64,000 nucleotides of DNA from SIG589 sp045652465 (GCA_045652465.1 JAZRUI010000010.1:1-64000), one strand, 5' to 3'; shown: positions 43,559 to 52,729, counted from the first letter of the stretch. The notes: a model not told the origin generated them from the letters alone. Numbers and translations are program-made.

Positions 43559-46500
43559 TTAAGCATCTATAGTGGAGATAGTGAGGGTTGTTTCCTCTAA
43601 AACATCGAGAAGAACCTTTACTGTGTCGAGTGCAGTAAAGATGTTAACATTGTTTTCGGTTGCACACTGACGAATGGTTAAACCATCGCTTATCTGACCA
43701 ACCGAGCCGATGTCACGGGTGTTGATAATATAGGCAATATGACCCTGACGGATAGCCTCGGGAACCTCATCGCTACCATCGCTTATCTTTTTGAGCATAT
43801 GGGTGCGGATTCCGTTTTCCTTTAAGAATTTGGCAGTTCCCTCGGTTGCCTGAATATTGAAGCCGAGGTTATAGAAGCGGCGAATAAGCGGGAGCGCCTC
43901 TTCCTTATCCTTGTCGGCGATTGTTGCAAAAACAGTTCCGTAGTTCTGAAGATGCATTCCCGAAGCCTGAAGCGCCTTATAAAGAGCACGGTTAAGCTTG
44001 TTATCATAACCGATGGCTTCACCTGTTGACTTCATTTCGGGAGAGAGATAAGAATCGAGTCCGCGAATCTTATTGAAGGAGAAAACAGGAACCTTAACAT
44101 ACCAGCGCTGTTTCTCATCGGGATATATTGTGAATATTCCCTGCTCCTTTAAGCTCTTGCCGAGAATAACCTCGGTTGCGATATCAGCAAGCGAATAGCC
44201 TGTTGCTTTAGAAAGGAACGGAACGGTTCTCGAAGAACGGGGGTTAACCTCGATGATGAAAACATTATCATTTTCATCAACGATGAACTGAATATTGTAA
44301 AGACCGATGATGCCGATGCCGAGACCTAACTTCTTGGCATACTGCAAAATAGTTCCCTTAACCTTATCGGAGATGCTGAAGGTCGGATAAACGCTTATCG
44401 AGTCACCGCTGTGGATACCGGTTCTCTCAACGAGTTCCATAATACCGGGAACGAATACATCCTTGCCATCGCAAATTGCATCGACCTCAACCTCTTTACC
44501 CTGAATGTATTTATCAACGAGAACGGGCTTGTCCTCATCGATTTCAACGGCGGTTTTGAGGTATTGACGGAGCTGCTCCTCATTAGCAACGATTTGCATT
44601 GCGCGGCCGCCCAAAACAAAGCTGGGACGAACGAGCACGGGATAGCCGATAGCGGCTGCGGCAGCAACGCCATCTTCAATATTGGTTACGGCCTTACCCT
44701 GCGGCTGAGGAATTTGAAGCTCCTCAAGAACCTTCTCAAAGCTATCGCGGTTTTCGGCGCGCTCAATAGCAGCGCAATCGGTTCCGATAATTTGAACGCC
44801 GCGCTCCATAAGAGGTTCGGCAAGGTTGATAGCGGTTTGACCGCCAAGCGAGGCGATAACGCCATCGGGATTTTCAAACTCGATGATATTCATAACATCC
44901 TCGGGAGTGAGGGGTTCGAAATAGAGTTTGTCGGCGGTTGTATAGTCGGTTGAAACGGTTTCGGGGTTATTATTGATGATAATAGCCTCGTAGCCCGAGT
45001 TTTTAATGGTTGTTACAGCGTGAACCGTTGAATAGTCGAACTCAACGCCCTGACCGATACGGATAGGACCTGCGCCCAAAACAACGGACTTTTTCTTATC
45101 GCTCAAAACGGATGTGTTTTCACCGGTGTAGGAAGAATAGAAGTAAGGAATGTATGCTCCGGTGTGGCAGGTGTCAACCATGCGATAAACGGGGAACAAA
45201 TTATTCTTCTTGCGAAGAGCATAAACATCGATTTCGCGAGTGTTCCAAAGTTTTGCAATGAACTGGTCGCCAAAGCCCATCTTCTTTGCCTCGAGCAATA
45301 CCTCAACATTGTTCGGGTTGGCAGCAAGCTTGGTCTCCATCTCGGTTATTTTCTTGAAGGACTCAAGGAAATAAGGAGTGATTTTTGTTACCTCGTGAAT
45401 CTTCTCGATGGAAACGCCGCGGCGGAGAAGCTCGGTAACGCCAAAGATATTATCCGAACGGAATTCGGAGATATATTCGAAGATTTCTTCGTTTTGCATA
45501 TCATCGAACATTCCAAGATGGAAATGGCAAACGCCGGTTTCCAAGGAACGAACCGATTTTAAAAGACACTCTTCAAGGTTCGAGCCAATACCCATAACCT
45601 CGCCTGTTGCCTTCATCTGGGTTCCGAGGAGGTTGGGAACGGTTGTAAACTTATCGAACGGGAAGCGCGGAAGCTTGGCAACAACATAATCGAGTTGCGG
45701 CTCAAACGCTGCGTTGGTGTTGGCGATGGAGATTTCCTCAAGCGACATACCAACCGCAATCTTGGCGGTTACGCGGGCAATCGGATATCCGCTGGCCTTG
45801 GAGGCAAGCGCCGAAGAACGCGAAACGCGGGGGTTAACCTCAATGAGGAAATATTCGCTGGTTTCGGGGTTTAAAGCGAACTGAACATTACAGCCGCCCT
45901 CAATCTTAAGCTCTTTGATAAGCTTGATTGCGCTATCGTTGAGCATCTTAAGGTCATGGTCATTAAGGGTTAAGATAGGAGCAACAACGATGGAGTCGCC
46001 CGTGTGGATACCAACGGGGTCGATATTTTCCATGCCGCAAATTGTTATAGCATGGTCGTTAGAGTCGCGCATAACCTCAAACTCGATTTCCTTATAGCCC
46101 TTAACGGATTTCTCAATAAGAACCTGATGCACGGGAGAAAGTTTGAAAGCGTTGATACCGATTTCAACAAGCTCTTTTTCGTTATTGGCAAAGCCGCCGC
46201 CTGTTCCGCCAAGAGTGAATGCAGGGCGAAGAACAACGGGATAGCCGATTCTCTCGGCTGCAACCTTTGCTTCATCGAGGCTATAGGTAATTTCAGAAGG
46301 AATAACGGGCTCGCCTATCGATTCGCAAAGCTCCTTGAAAAGCCCACGGTCCTGAGCGCGCACAATACTTTCGCTGCTGGTTCCGAGCAGTTCAACACCG
46401 CACTCCTTTAAAACGCCCTTCTTCTCGAGCTGCATTGCAAGGTTAAGACCTGTTTGACCGCCAATGCCGGGAACGATAGCATCAGGACGCTCATAACGAA

Positions 46501-46732
46501 GAATCTTGGCGATATATTCCAAGGTAAGCGGTTCCATATAGACCTTGTCGGCAATAGTGGTATCGGTCATAATGGTTGCGGGGTTGGAGTTAACTAAAAC
46601 AACCTCGTAGCCTTCTTCTTTAAGTGCGAGACATGCCTGGGTGCCCGCATAGTCAAACTCGGCAGCCTGACCGATAACAATCGGGCCCGAGCCAATGATT
46701 AAAACCTTTTTAATGTCTGTTCTTTTTGCCAT
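43559..46732 (-). CDS. carB: Carbamoyl-phosphate synthase large subunit
   Basis: CarB makes carbamoyl phosphate from bicarbonate, ammonia and two ATP. The 1057 residues contain two homologous ATP-grasp halves: LIIGSGPIVIGQAAEFDYAG at the start and VVLGAGPIRIGQGVEFDYS at about 555, each with VRPAFTLGG- or VRPSFVLGG-type loops. A C-terminal MGS-like allosteric domain follows. The glutaminase partner carA is not in this operon or window and must be elsewhere, or a shared CarA is used. Located 12 bases after pyrC. Confidence 0.96.
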   Translation of the reverse strand: MAKRTDIKKVLIIGSGPIVIGQAAEFDYAGTQACLALKEEGYEVVLVNSNPATIMTDTTIADKVYMEPLTLEYIAKILRYERPDAIVPGIGGQTGLNLAMQLEKKGVLKECGVELLGTSSESIVRAQDRGLFKELCESIGEPVIPSEITYSLDEAKVAAERIGYPVVLRPAFTLGGTGGGFANNEKELVEIGINAFKLSPVHQVLIEKSVKGYKEIEFEVMRDSNDHAITICGMENIDPVGIHTGDSIVVAPILTLNDHDLKMLNDSAIKLIKELKIEGGCNVQFALNPETSEYFLIEVNPRVSRSSALASKASGYPIARVTAKIAVGMSLEEISIANTNAAFEPQLDYVVAKLPRFPFDKFTTVPNLLGTQMKATGEVMGIGSNLEECLLKSVRSLETGVCHFHLGMFDDMQNEEIFEYISEFRSDNIFGVTELLRRGVSIEKIHEVTKITPYFLESFKKITEMETKLAANPNNVEVLLEAKKMGFGDQFIAKLWNTREIDVYALRKKNNLFPVYRMVDTCHTGAYIPYFYSSYTGENTSVLSDKKKSVVLGAGPIRIGQGVEFDYSTVHAVTTIKNSGYEAIIINNNPETVSTDYTTADKLYFEPLTPEDVMNIIEFENPDGVIASLGGQTAINLAEPLMERGVQIIGTDCAAIERAENRDSFEKVLEELQIPQPQGKAVTNIEDGVAAAAAIGYPVLVRPSFVLGGRAMQIVANEEQLRQYLKTAVEIDEDKPVLVDKYIQGKEVEVDAICDGKDVFVPGIMELVERTGIHSGDSISVYPTFSISDKVKGTILQYAKKLGLGIGIIGLYNIQFIVDENDNVFIIEVNPRSSRTVPFLSKATGYSLADIATEVILGKSLKEQGIFTIYPDEKQRWYVKVPVFSFNKIRGLDSYLSPEMKSTGEAIGYDNKLNRALYKALQASGMHLQNYGTVFATIADKDKEEALPLIRRFYNLGFNIQATEGTAKFLKENGIRTHMLKKISDGSDEVPEAIRQGHIAYIINTRDIGSVGQISDGLTIRQCATENNVNIFTALDTVKVLLDVLEETTLTISTIDA

Positions 46733-46744
46733 ACATATTGCCTC

Positions 46745-47965
46745 CTAAATTTGTTCTTCAAGATATATCGGTTTACCATCGCACACCGTTAGGCAGCATT
46801 CGCCGCAAAGGCGCTCGCCTTCAAACGGCGTTGCCCTGCCAAGCGATAAAAACTTGGTTGGGTCAACGATGAATTCTTTTTCTAAATCAAAAACCGCGAA
46901 ATCGTTATTCAGTGGTATGCCGAATCTTCGGCGCGGATTTATTGACATAAGCTCGATTAGTTTTTCGAGCGATATAACATTTTGTTTAACCAGCTTGGTA
47001 TAGAGCACCGCGAAGGCGGTTTCCAAACCGACTATACCGAAAGCGCTGCCCGCTAGGCCTTTGCTCTTTTCCTCGGCGGAATGAGGCGCATGGTCGGTTG
47101 CTATCATATCGATTGTTCCATCAATTAAACCTTCGATTAACGCTTCTCGGTCGGCGCTTGCTCGCAAGGGCGGATTCATTTTGAATTTTCCATCCTCTTG
47201 CAGGAAGCTATCATCCATAACGAGATAGTGAGGCGCGGTTTCGCAGGTGATGTTAACGCCTTCGGCTTTTGCCTTTCGAATCAGCTCAACGCTTTCTTTG
47301 GTTGAGATATGGCAAACATGATAGGCAGCACCGGTTTCTTTCAGCAGCTCTATATCGCGGGCGATGGGACCCCATTCGCTCTCGCTGCATATGCCCTTGT
47401 GTCCGTGAGCCGCGGCATATTCGCCATCGTGAATATAGCCACCGTGCAAAAGCGAGTTATCCTCGCAGTGGGCAACGATTATTTTGCCGAGCGACTTTGC
47501 TTTCAGCATCGCCTGACGCATAAGTTCTCTATCCTGAACTCCCCTGCCGTCATCCGAGAAGGCAATCGCCTCGGTCATCCCCTCCATATCGGAGAGGGTC
47601 TCGCCCATTTGGCGAACGGTTATTGAACCGTAGGGGTAGATATTGATTTTGGCATTCGCCTTGATTATATCGGTTTGGGCTTTCAGGTTTTCCTTCGAAT
47701 CAGGAACGGGATTTAGGTTCGGCATTGTGCAAACTGCCGTGTATCCCCCGCGGGCCGCAGCGGCGCTTCCCGAGGAAATGGTCTCTTTATAAGAAAAACC
47801 CGGCTCACGAAAATGCACATGCACATCGCAAAAACCGGGAAAAATACAATATTGGGGGCAGTTATAGCGGGAGAGACCGGAAATGGCGGAAAAACACGCA
47901 ATAACACCTTCAGAAAACTGAGGTGTGAGGTTTGATGCTATGATTTGTGCTTTAATTTCCGACAT
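46745..47965 (-). CDS. pyrC: Dihydroorotase
   Basis: PyrC cyclises carbamoyl aspartate to dihydroorotate with a two-zinc centre. The 406 residues belong to the class I amidohydrolase type: FCDVHVHFREPGFSYKE (metal His pair), AVCTMPNLNPVPDS, VAHCEDNSL, VCHISTKESVELIR and MIATDHAPHSAEEKS. The first 40 residues are shorter than usual. It is the first gene of the superoperon, with TAGGAGG before the ATG and a strong promoter 52 bases upstream. Confidence 0.95.
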   Translation of the reverse strand: MSEIKAQIIASNLTPQFSEGVIACFSAISGLSRYNCPQYCIFPGFCDVHVHFREPGFSYKETISSGSAAAARGGYTAVCTMPNLNPVPDSKENLKAQTDIIKANAKINIYPYGSITVRQMGETLSDMEGMTEAIAFSDDGRGVQDRELMRQAMLKAKSLGKIIVAHCEDNSLLHGGYIHDGEYAAAHGHKGICSESEWGPIARDIELLKETGAAYHVCHISTKESVELIRKAKAEGVNITCETAPHYLVMDDSFLQEDGKFKMNPPLRASADREALIEGLIDGTIDMIATDHAPHSAEEKSKGLAGSAFGIVGLETAFAVLYTKLVKQNVISLEKLIELMSINPRRRFGIPLNNDFAVFDLEKEFIVDPTKFLSLGRATPFEGERLCGECCLTVCDGKPIYLEEQI

Positions 47966-48016
47966 CTTGTTACCTCCTAAAACCGCAATAAAATTCCTTT
48001 ATATATAATTTAATAT

Positions 48017-48045
48017 ATATTAACATGACGCGCGTTATTTGTCAA
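48017..48045 (-). promoter_or_regulatory. Promoter of the nucleotide superoperon
   Basis: On the minus strand: TTGACA (48040-48045), 17 bases, TAATAT (48017-48022). The leader to pyrC is only about 45 bases and shows no PyrR-binding loop, attenuator or riboswitch. I found no other promoter of this quality inside the operon. Confidence 0.75.
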
Positions 48046-48143
48046 ACATTAAAAACGACTAAATACTACTTTTATCAGCGCATTTTTATATGCATTTTTA
48101 TCAAAGTGCCGCGGAATCGTCCACCGCTCAAAAACAAATGCAA

Positions 48144-48176
48144 AAAAGAGCCGATTAAACATCGGCTCTTTTAAAA
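48144..48176 (-). terminator. Terminator of the CofE-like gene
   Basis: AAAAGAGCCGAT pairs with ATCGGCTCTTTT around TAAAC. It separates the CofE-like gene from the superoperon promoter. Confidence 0.8.
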
Positions 48177-49367
48177 TTAATCGGTTAAATTGTCGAAATA
48201 GCCCTGAACGAGAACGATGGGGGTTCCCTTGTCGCCCGAGCCGCTGGTAAGGTCGCAAAGCGAGCCGATAAGGTCGGTAAGACGGCGGGGGGTTGTTCCC
48301 TGAGAAGCCATGCTGCCAACAAGGTTGCCATCCTTCTCGCGGATAGCGGATTCGATAGCTTTTTTGAGCTCCTCGCCCTTTAAATCAGCATAATCGTTAT
48401 CGGCAAGATACTTAAGCTTGAGCTCGTTGGGAGTTCCTTCGAGACCCTTGGTGTAGGCAGGAGAAACGATCGGGTCAGCAAGCTCCCAAATCTTTCCAAC
48501 GGGATCCTTGAATGCACCGTCGCCATATACCATAACCTCGATATTTTTGCCGGTGCGAGCCAAGAACTGCTGCTGCATATCGTTAACAAGGTCGAAGCAT
48601 TCCTGCGGGAAAAGCTTAACCTTATCTTCGGTTGATTTATTGGAGCCCAAAAGACCATACTGAGCGTTGAAACCGCTGCCGTTAACGGGAGCGTTCAAAA
48701 TCTCATCAAGGCCAACAACACGCTTTGCGCCTGCTGCGCGGAGGATGCGCTTGGTGCGTGCGCGGCTGTGGATATCGCAGTTTAAAACACTATCAGTGTA
48801 GTTCAAAATAACACGGGGATCGTTAGCCAAAACAATCTCGGCTTCGGCTCCGCAGGAGCGGATAAGATCGCCATAATATTTAACATAATCTACACCTGTA
48901 AACGGATGGGGATTTTCGCCGAAAAGCTCGCGATATTTTGCCTCGGAAAGCACATCGGAATAAGGATTAATGCCTGCTTCATCGAGCTGGTCGAGAGATA
49001 CAAGAGCATTACCAACCTCATCGCTGGGATAGTTGAGCATAAGAACAATTTTCTTAGCACCCATAGCGATACCGCGAAGGCAAATTGCAAAACGGTTACG
49101 GCTTAAAATGGGGAAAATAACGCCAACGGTTTCGCCGCCGAGCTTTGCCTTAACATCGGTTGCGATAGCATCAACCGATGCATAGTTTCCCTGTGCACGA
49201 GCAACAACAGATTCGGTTACTGCAACAACATCGCGGTCACGAAGGGCAAAGCCCTCAACCTCGGCTGCTTCAATAACGCTGTCAACAACGATTTTGCCGA
49301 TATCATCGCCCTCACGGATAATGGGGCAACGAACGCCTCTGGAAACTGTACCGGTTCTTCTTTCCAT
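48177..49367 (-). CDS. CofE-like protein (F420-0:gamma-glutamyl ligase family)
   Basis: The product is 396 residues. RRTGTVSRGVRCPIIREGDDI and VVAVTESVVARAQG near the N-terminus, and DPRVILNYTDSVLNCDIHSR and YGDGAFKDPVGKIWELADP further on, match the CofE/FbiB ligase fold. True CofE (about 250 residues) adds glutamate to coenzyme F420. This version is about 150 residues longer, and its host group is not known to make F420. It may ligate glutamate or another amino acid to a different acceptor. GGAGGAG precedes the ATG. It is divergent from a LysR regulator, a common sign of control. Confidence 0.75.
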   Translation of the reverse strand: MERRTGTVSRGVRCPIIREGDDIGKIVVDSVIEAAEVEGFALRDRDVVAVTESVVARAQGNYASVDAIATDVKAKLGGETVGVIFPILSRNRFAICLRGIAMGAKKIVLMLNYPSDEVGNALVSLDQLDEAGINPYSDVLSEAKYRELFGENPHPFTGVDYVKYYGDLIRSCGAEAEIVLANDPRVILNYTDSVLNCDIHSRARTKRILRAAGAKRVVGLDEILNAPVNGSGFNAQYGLLGSNKSTEDKVKLFPQECFDLVNDMQQQFLARTGKNIEVMVYGDGAFKDPVGKIWELADPIVSPAYTKGLEGTPNELKLKYLADNDYADLKGEELKKAIESAIREKDGNLVGSMASQGTTPRRLTDLIGSLCDLTSGSGDKGTPIVLVQGYFDNLTD

Positions 49368-49473
49368 AAAAAATCTCCTCCAAGATATTGACATTTTCTA
49401 CACGCATATTATAATACAAATGTGGTCATTAGTAAAATAGATAATTCTAACAACTGTAATAAGTGGTGCTTAT

Positions 49474-50355
49474 ATGAAAACAAAGCTTGATTACTATAAA
49501 ATTTTCTACGAAACGGCTAAAAATGAATCCTTTTCAACCGCCGCGAGAAACCTATATATTTCGCAATCGGCGATATCGCAATGCATTAGTCAATTAGAGC
49601 GCGATTTAGGCGTTCAGCTGTTTGTTCGCTCGCGCCGAGGGGTTTCGCTGACCAACGAGGGCAGGCTGCTTTTTAATAAAATCGAGAGCGCGATGCTATC
49701 GATTGAGCAGGGCGAAACGCTGCTCGAGCAATTTAAACGCCTTGATGGCGGCTCGCTGATTATTGCCGCAGGCGATGCGATTACAACGCACTATCTCCTT
49801 CCATATCTTGAGCAGTTTCATGCTAAATATCCCGAAATTCGAATAGAAATGGCATCCTCCTATTCCTCGCGAATGTTAAACCATTTGAAGGAAGGAAAAG
49901 CCGAGCTCGCTTTTGTTAATTTGCCGGTTAGCGATGATGAGCTTCACATTGAGCCCTGCCTTAAAATTCACGATATTTTTGTTTGCGGAAATGAATATAA
50001 AGGAAAAAACTCCTACACCTGGGCGGAAATCGCAAAAGAGCCTTTGATTCTTCTCGAAACAAACTCGGTTTCGCGCCGATATTTAGATGAAAAATTTGCG
50101 GCGAAGCGCATTCGTTTGGAGCCCCAAATTGAGTTTGCGGTTCACGATATGCTGCTTCGATTCGCATCGATTAACCTCGGCATTTCCTGCGTTGTTAAGG
50201 AGTTTTCGGAGGATGCGCTCGCATCGGGAGCAATTAAACCGCTGAATGTTAACCCGCCGCTTCCCGAGCGAAGCATCGGCTGCGCATATCTAAAGCATAA
50301 CCCGCTATCCCCTGCCGCCAAGGCGTTTTTGGAGCTTATCGGCAAGAAAAATTAG
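49474..50355 (+). CDS. LysR-family transcriptional regulator
   Basis: The product is 293 residues. The N-terminal winged helix-turn-helix (about 1-62) reads YYKIFYETAKNESFSTAARNLY...SQSAISQCISQLERDLG, with LFVRSRRGVSLTNEG closing the wing. The C-terminal 200 residues form the two-lobed effector domain. It is transcribed away from the CofE-like gene across a 106-base gap, the standard LysR arrangement, so that gene is the likely target. The effector is unknown. Confidence 0.9.
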   Translation: MKTKLDYYKIFYETAKNESFSTAARNLYISQSAISQCISQLERDLGVQLFVRSRRGVSLTNEGRLLFNKIESAMLSIEQGETLLEQFKRLDGGSLIIAAGDAITTHYLLPYLEQFHAKYPEIRIEMASSYSSRMLNHLKEGKAELAFVNLPVSDDELHIEPCLKIHDIFVCGNEYKGKNSYTWAEIAKEPLILLETNSVSRRYLDEKFAAKRIRLEPQIEFAVHDMLLRFASINLGISCVVKEFSEDALASGAIKPLNVNPPLPERSIGCAYLKHNPLSPAAKAFLELIGKKN

Positions 50356-50368
50356 AGATTATATGATT

Positions 50369-50398
50369 AAAAGCCATACCGCAAGGTATGGCTTTTTT
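50369..50398 (+). terminator. LysR gene terminator
   Basis: AAAAGCCATACC pairs with GGTATGGCTTTT around GCAA, then TT. Confidence 0.8.
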
Positions 50399-50463
50399 GC
50401 ATTAGGTTTCAAAATTAAGAGGGGCAAAACGGACGCTATCCTTATAACGCGGGGCGCCAAAAA

Positions 50464-51105
50464 TTAGTTAAAAAGCGCCAAGAGCTCCTCCATATTATAG
50501 ATATAATAATCGGCTACGGATTTTATCTCATCGATATAATCCTTCGAAGAATCATCATAAACGCCGCAAACCTTCATTCCCGCTATTTTAGCGGTTTTAT
50601 CGGCATTGAAATTATCATCTAAAAAGAGAATCTCATCGGCGGATTTGCCCAGCCTTTTAGCCGCCTCTTTATAAATTTCGGGGTCGGCTTTAGTGGTCCC
50701 GAAATCATCGCAGGACCAAACATTATCGAAAATATCAAAGATGCCAAGACGCTTTAGGCAGGCATCAAGGGTTATATGCGGACTTGCGGTTAAAACATTT
50801 AAACTCGCGCCGCGTTTTTTAAGTTCTTTAAGGGTTTCGATAACGCCGTTCTTTGCGGGAATATTGTTTTCATATTCAGCGAGCATATATTCGCCCATTT
50901 TATAGCCGATTTCCTCAAGCGTTTTATTAACGCCCAATTCTATAAAATACTTCGCTGTACCCACAAGACCCAAGGGAGTTATTACTTTTATAATACTGTC
51001 ATCATAAGAAATTCCGTTTTCATCAAGAATGCGGAGCATAGAAGAAACATAGGTCGGCATTGAATCAACCAGTGTTCCATCGAAATCAAATAGGTAGGTA
51101 TTCAT
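50464..51105 (-). CDS. HAD-family hydrolase (phosphoglycolate-phosphatase-like)
   Basis: The product is 213 residues. Motif I is LFDFDGTLVDSMP with nucleophile Asp7 and Asp9, motif II is VLTASPH, motif III is the Lys in FGTTKADPEIYKEA, and motif IV is ILFLDDNFNADK. A helical cap lies between residues 15 and 80. The subfamily includes PpaX and Gph phosphatases; the substrate is not readable. It is monocistronic, with GAGGTG before the ATG. Confidence 0.85.
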   Translation of the reverse strand: MNTYLFDFDGTLVDSMPTYVSSMLRILDENGISYDDSIIKVITPLGLVGTAKYFIELGVNKTLEEIGYKMGEYMLAEYENNIPAKNGVIETLKELKKRGASLNVLTASPHITLDACLKRLGIFDIFDNVWSCDDFGTTKADPEIYKEAAKRLGKSADEILFLDDNFNADKTAKIAGMKVCGVYDDSSKDYIDEIKSVADYYIYNMEELLALFN

Positions 51106-51245
51106 TATTTCACCTCATCGTTTGCATTATAGCATAATGCGCGACCAATGGCAATAAGAGGCTTAAAAAACTCTCAAATCCAAAAAAATAGAGCACCCAT
51201 AAGCAGGCGCTCTATCCTATCGCTTTTTAAAAAGCTCTAAACTTA

Positions 51246-51395
51246 TTATTTATTCTCTAAATACTTCTTTGCTTCTTCAGCCGAAATTTCTTTCATGGTT
51301 TCGCCGCAGCATTTAATGCCGCAGTTTTCACAAGTGCAGTCGATTAACACCTTAACCATTGCACCGCATTTTTCGCAAACTACGATTTTATCCAT
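51246..51395 (-). CDS. Small cysteine-rich protein, desulforedoxin-like
   Basis: This 49-residue protein starts at 51395 with GGAGGTGAGAAT upstream. The N-terminal half reads CEKCGAMVKVL, then CTCENCG and CCGETM. The CxxCGxMVxVL opening and the later CCG-x-xM recall the desulforedoxin/desulfoferrodoxin N-terminal domain, with extra cysteines. It should bind a metal (zinc or iron). The C-terminus is a charged helix. It lies 11 bases downstream of csoR and shares its promoter, so it probably belongs to the metal or sulfur response. Confidence 0.75.
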   Translation of the reverse strand: MDKIVVCEKCGAMVKVLIDCTCENCGIKCCGETMKEISAEEAKKYLENK

Positions 51396-51406
51396 ATTCT
51401 CACCTC

Positions 51407-51703
51407 CTATTTATTAAATCTTTTGAACAAGCTAATCAGCTCATCAATAGTATCAAGCTCGCCATTTTCCAAATCCCTCGGCACACAGGTGTACAAGTGA
51501 TTTTCCAAAATATAAGTTGATAGGCTTTTAACCGAATTTTCAACCGCGGACAGTTGAATTAAGACATCATTACAATATGCATCATTTTCAACCATTTTAT
51601 TTATTCCATTTATTTGTCCGCTTATTCGGTTTAGCCTGCTGATGATTCGCTTCTTCTCATCGGAGCTTCTTTTAGTTTTCTTGTTGCAACAATTATTATC
51701 CAT
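51407..51703 (-). CDS. csoR: CsoR-family metal/sulfur-responsive repressor
   Basis: The product is 98 residues. It is an all-helical CsoR/RcnR protein: RIISRLNRISGQINGINKMV (DNA-binding helices), then AYCNDVLIQLSAVENS and ENHLYTCV. The Cys of AYCND, the His of ENH and the final Cys form the C-H-C set of copper sensors; persulfide sensors of the family use the cysteines only. The N-terminus has CC, unusual for the group. The ATG at 51703 follows GGAGG. Its own operator lies just upstream, so it should be autoregulated. Confidence 0.88.
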   Translation of the reverse strand: MDNNCCNKKTKRSSDEKKRIISRLNRISGQINGINKMVENDAYCNDVLIQLSAVENSVKSLSTYILENHLYTCVPRDLENGELDTIDELISLFKRFNK

Positions 51704-51720
51704 ATCCAACCTCCACATAC

Positions 51721-51750
51721 ACTATATACCCTACGGGGGTATATAGTCAA
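51721..51750 (-). promoter_or_regulatory. csoR promoter with palindromic operator
   Basis: A perfect 11-base inverted repeat (ACTATATACCC at 51721-51731 and its complement at 51737-51747) with centre TACGG is a textbook CsoR-type operator with G/C tracts. It overlaps a promoter with TTGACT (51745-51750), 16 bases, TATATA (51723-51728). A second half-site, AGGGGGGTATAT, follows at 51752-51763. Confidence 0.8.
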
Positions 51751-51790
51751 TAGGGGGGTATATTTACAAATTGAAGATTTAAAAAAATAA

Positions 51791-51820
51791 AAATCCCGCC
51801 CTCTTACGAGAACGGGATTT
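51791..51820 (-). terminator. Terminator of cassette gene 51887
   Basis: AAATCCCG (51791-51798) pairs with CGGGATTT (51813-51820). The minus-strand RNA then runs into a long U-rich tract. Confidence 0.75.
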
Positions 51821-51873
51821 ATGGGAGTTTTGAACTTAATGACACGAATTAAATATGCCTAAAAACCGAGGAA
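51821..51873 (-). repeat. Cassette repeat B, copy 1
   Basis: Reads GGGAGTTTTGAACTTAATGA, then CACGAATTAAATATGCC and TAAAAACCGA. Near-identical copies at 53075-53126 and 53799-53850 stand in the same place, between a gene's stop codon and its terminator. Confidence 0.75.
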
Positions 51874-51886
51874 TTTCTTTATATTT

Positions 51887-52729
51887 TTATTTTAAATATG
51901 GTTTGCGCCTACTCCGATTGTTAACATAGAAATTGTTTGGTATATCTATCATTTCTCTCGCAAAAATCAACATGGACACAAAGGATGGTCTTCGAGCAAA
52001 CTGATAAACCTCAACCACGTCATTTCCAATATCCGCCACCGTTTTTGCTATAATATTGAGATGCAACAATTCCGCAATTATCTGTTTAGCCGTATCCTCG
52101 GCATATCCCAACTCTTTTATTATCAACTTTTCGGTAAAGGCATTAAAACTATCACGTTTATACAAAAAAACAAGGGTTTCAAATATATCTTTATCTGCCA
52201 TCAGTTTGAAAAATCCAGGATAATCTATTCCGTCTAAAAGGGCTTTATCTTTATCTTTGGCATCAGGCACTACCAAGAAATACTGCATTCGGTTAAATAG
52301 TCCCATCTCTGTATATCCCGAATCAACTTCAATTTGCGAATAAATTTGGTCATTTTCACCGTGTGTCTTTGCTTCTTCTCTAAATCGTTCGGGGTCAGAA
52401 AATATAGTGCCATACATCGATTGCTCTATCATCCAGCAAAGTTCAAAAGCTCGTGAAATACGATCATCTACTTTTGTTTTTGTGATATCCCTTAAAATCG
52501 CATCTTGAATATCAATAGAGGTATTGCGTTCTCTACCAAACAATTCATCTATTGACACATTAAAATAATCTGCAATTTTGGGTAAGAGTTCAGTGTCAGG
52601 CACACCGCCGTTTTCCCATTTAGAAACCGCTTGTGCCGTTATTCCAACAAATCTTGCCAATTCGTCTTGCTTAACACCTTTTGCCTTACGAAGTTCGGCT
52701 ATATTTTTACCAATAGTCATTATATCCAT
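51887..52729 (-). CDS. XRE-family transcriptional regulator with large C-terminal domain
   Basis: The product is 280 residues. Residues 5-65 form an XRE helix-turn-helix (NIAELRKAKGVKQDELARFV, then AQAVSKWENGGVPDTE and DYFNVSIDELFGRE). The remaining 200 residues, with an FELCWMIEQSMYG helix and a later winged-helix-like stretch, are not recognised and may sense a ligand. The ATG at 52729 follows GGAGGTG. It is the leftmost gene of the cassette array. Upstream, AAAGCGCTT and GTTAGTTAAC palindromes at 52740-52765 could be its own operator. Confidence 0.85.
   Translation of the reverse strand: MDIMTIGKNIAELRKAKGVKQDELARFVGITAQAVSKWENGGVPDTELLPKIADYFNVSIDELFGRERNTSIDIQDAILRDITKTKVDDRISRAFELCWMIEQSMYGTIFSDPERFREEAKTHGENDQIYSQIEVDSGYTEMGLFNRMQYFLVVPDAKDKDKALLDGIDYPGFFKLMADKDIFETLVFLYKRDSFNAFTEKLIIKELGYAEDTAKQIIAELLHLNIIAKTVADIGNDVVEVYQFARRPSFVSMLIFAREMIDIPNNFYVNNRSRRKPYLK

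Noticed and set aside
47966..48016. PyrR attenuator or riboswitch before pyrC
   Set aside because: The leader from the predicted start site is only about 45 bases and has no terminator/antiterminator pair.
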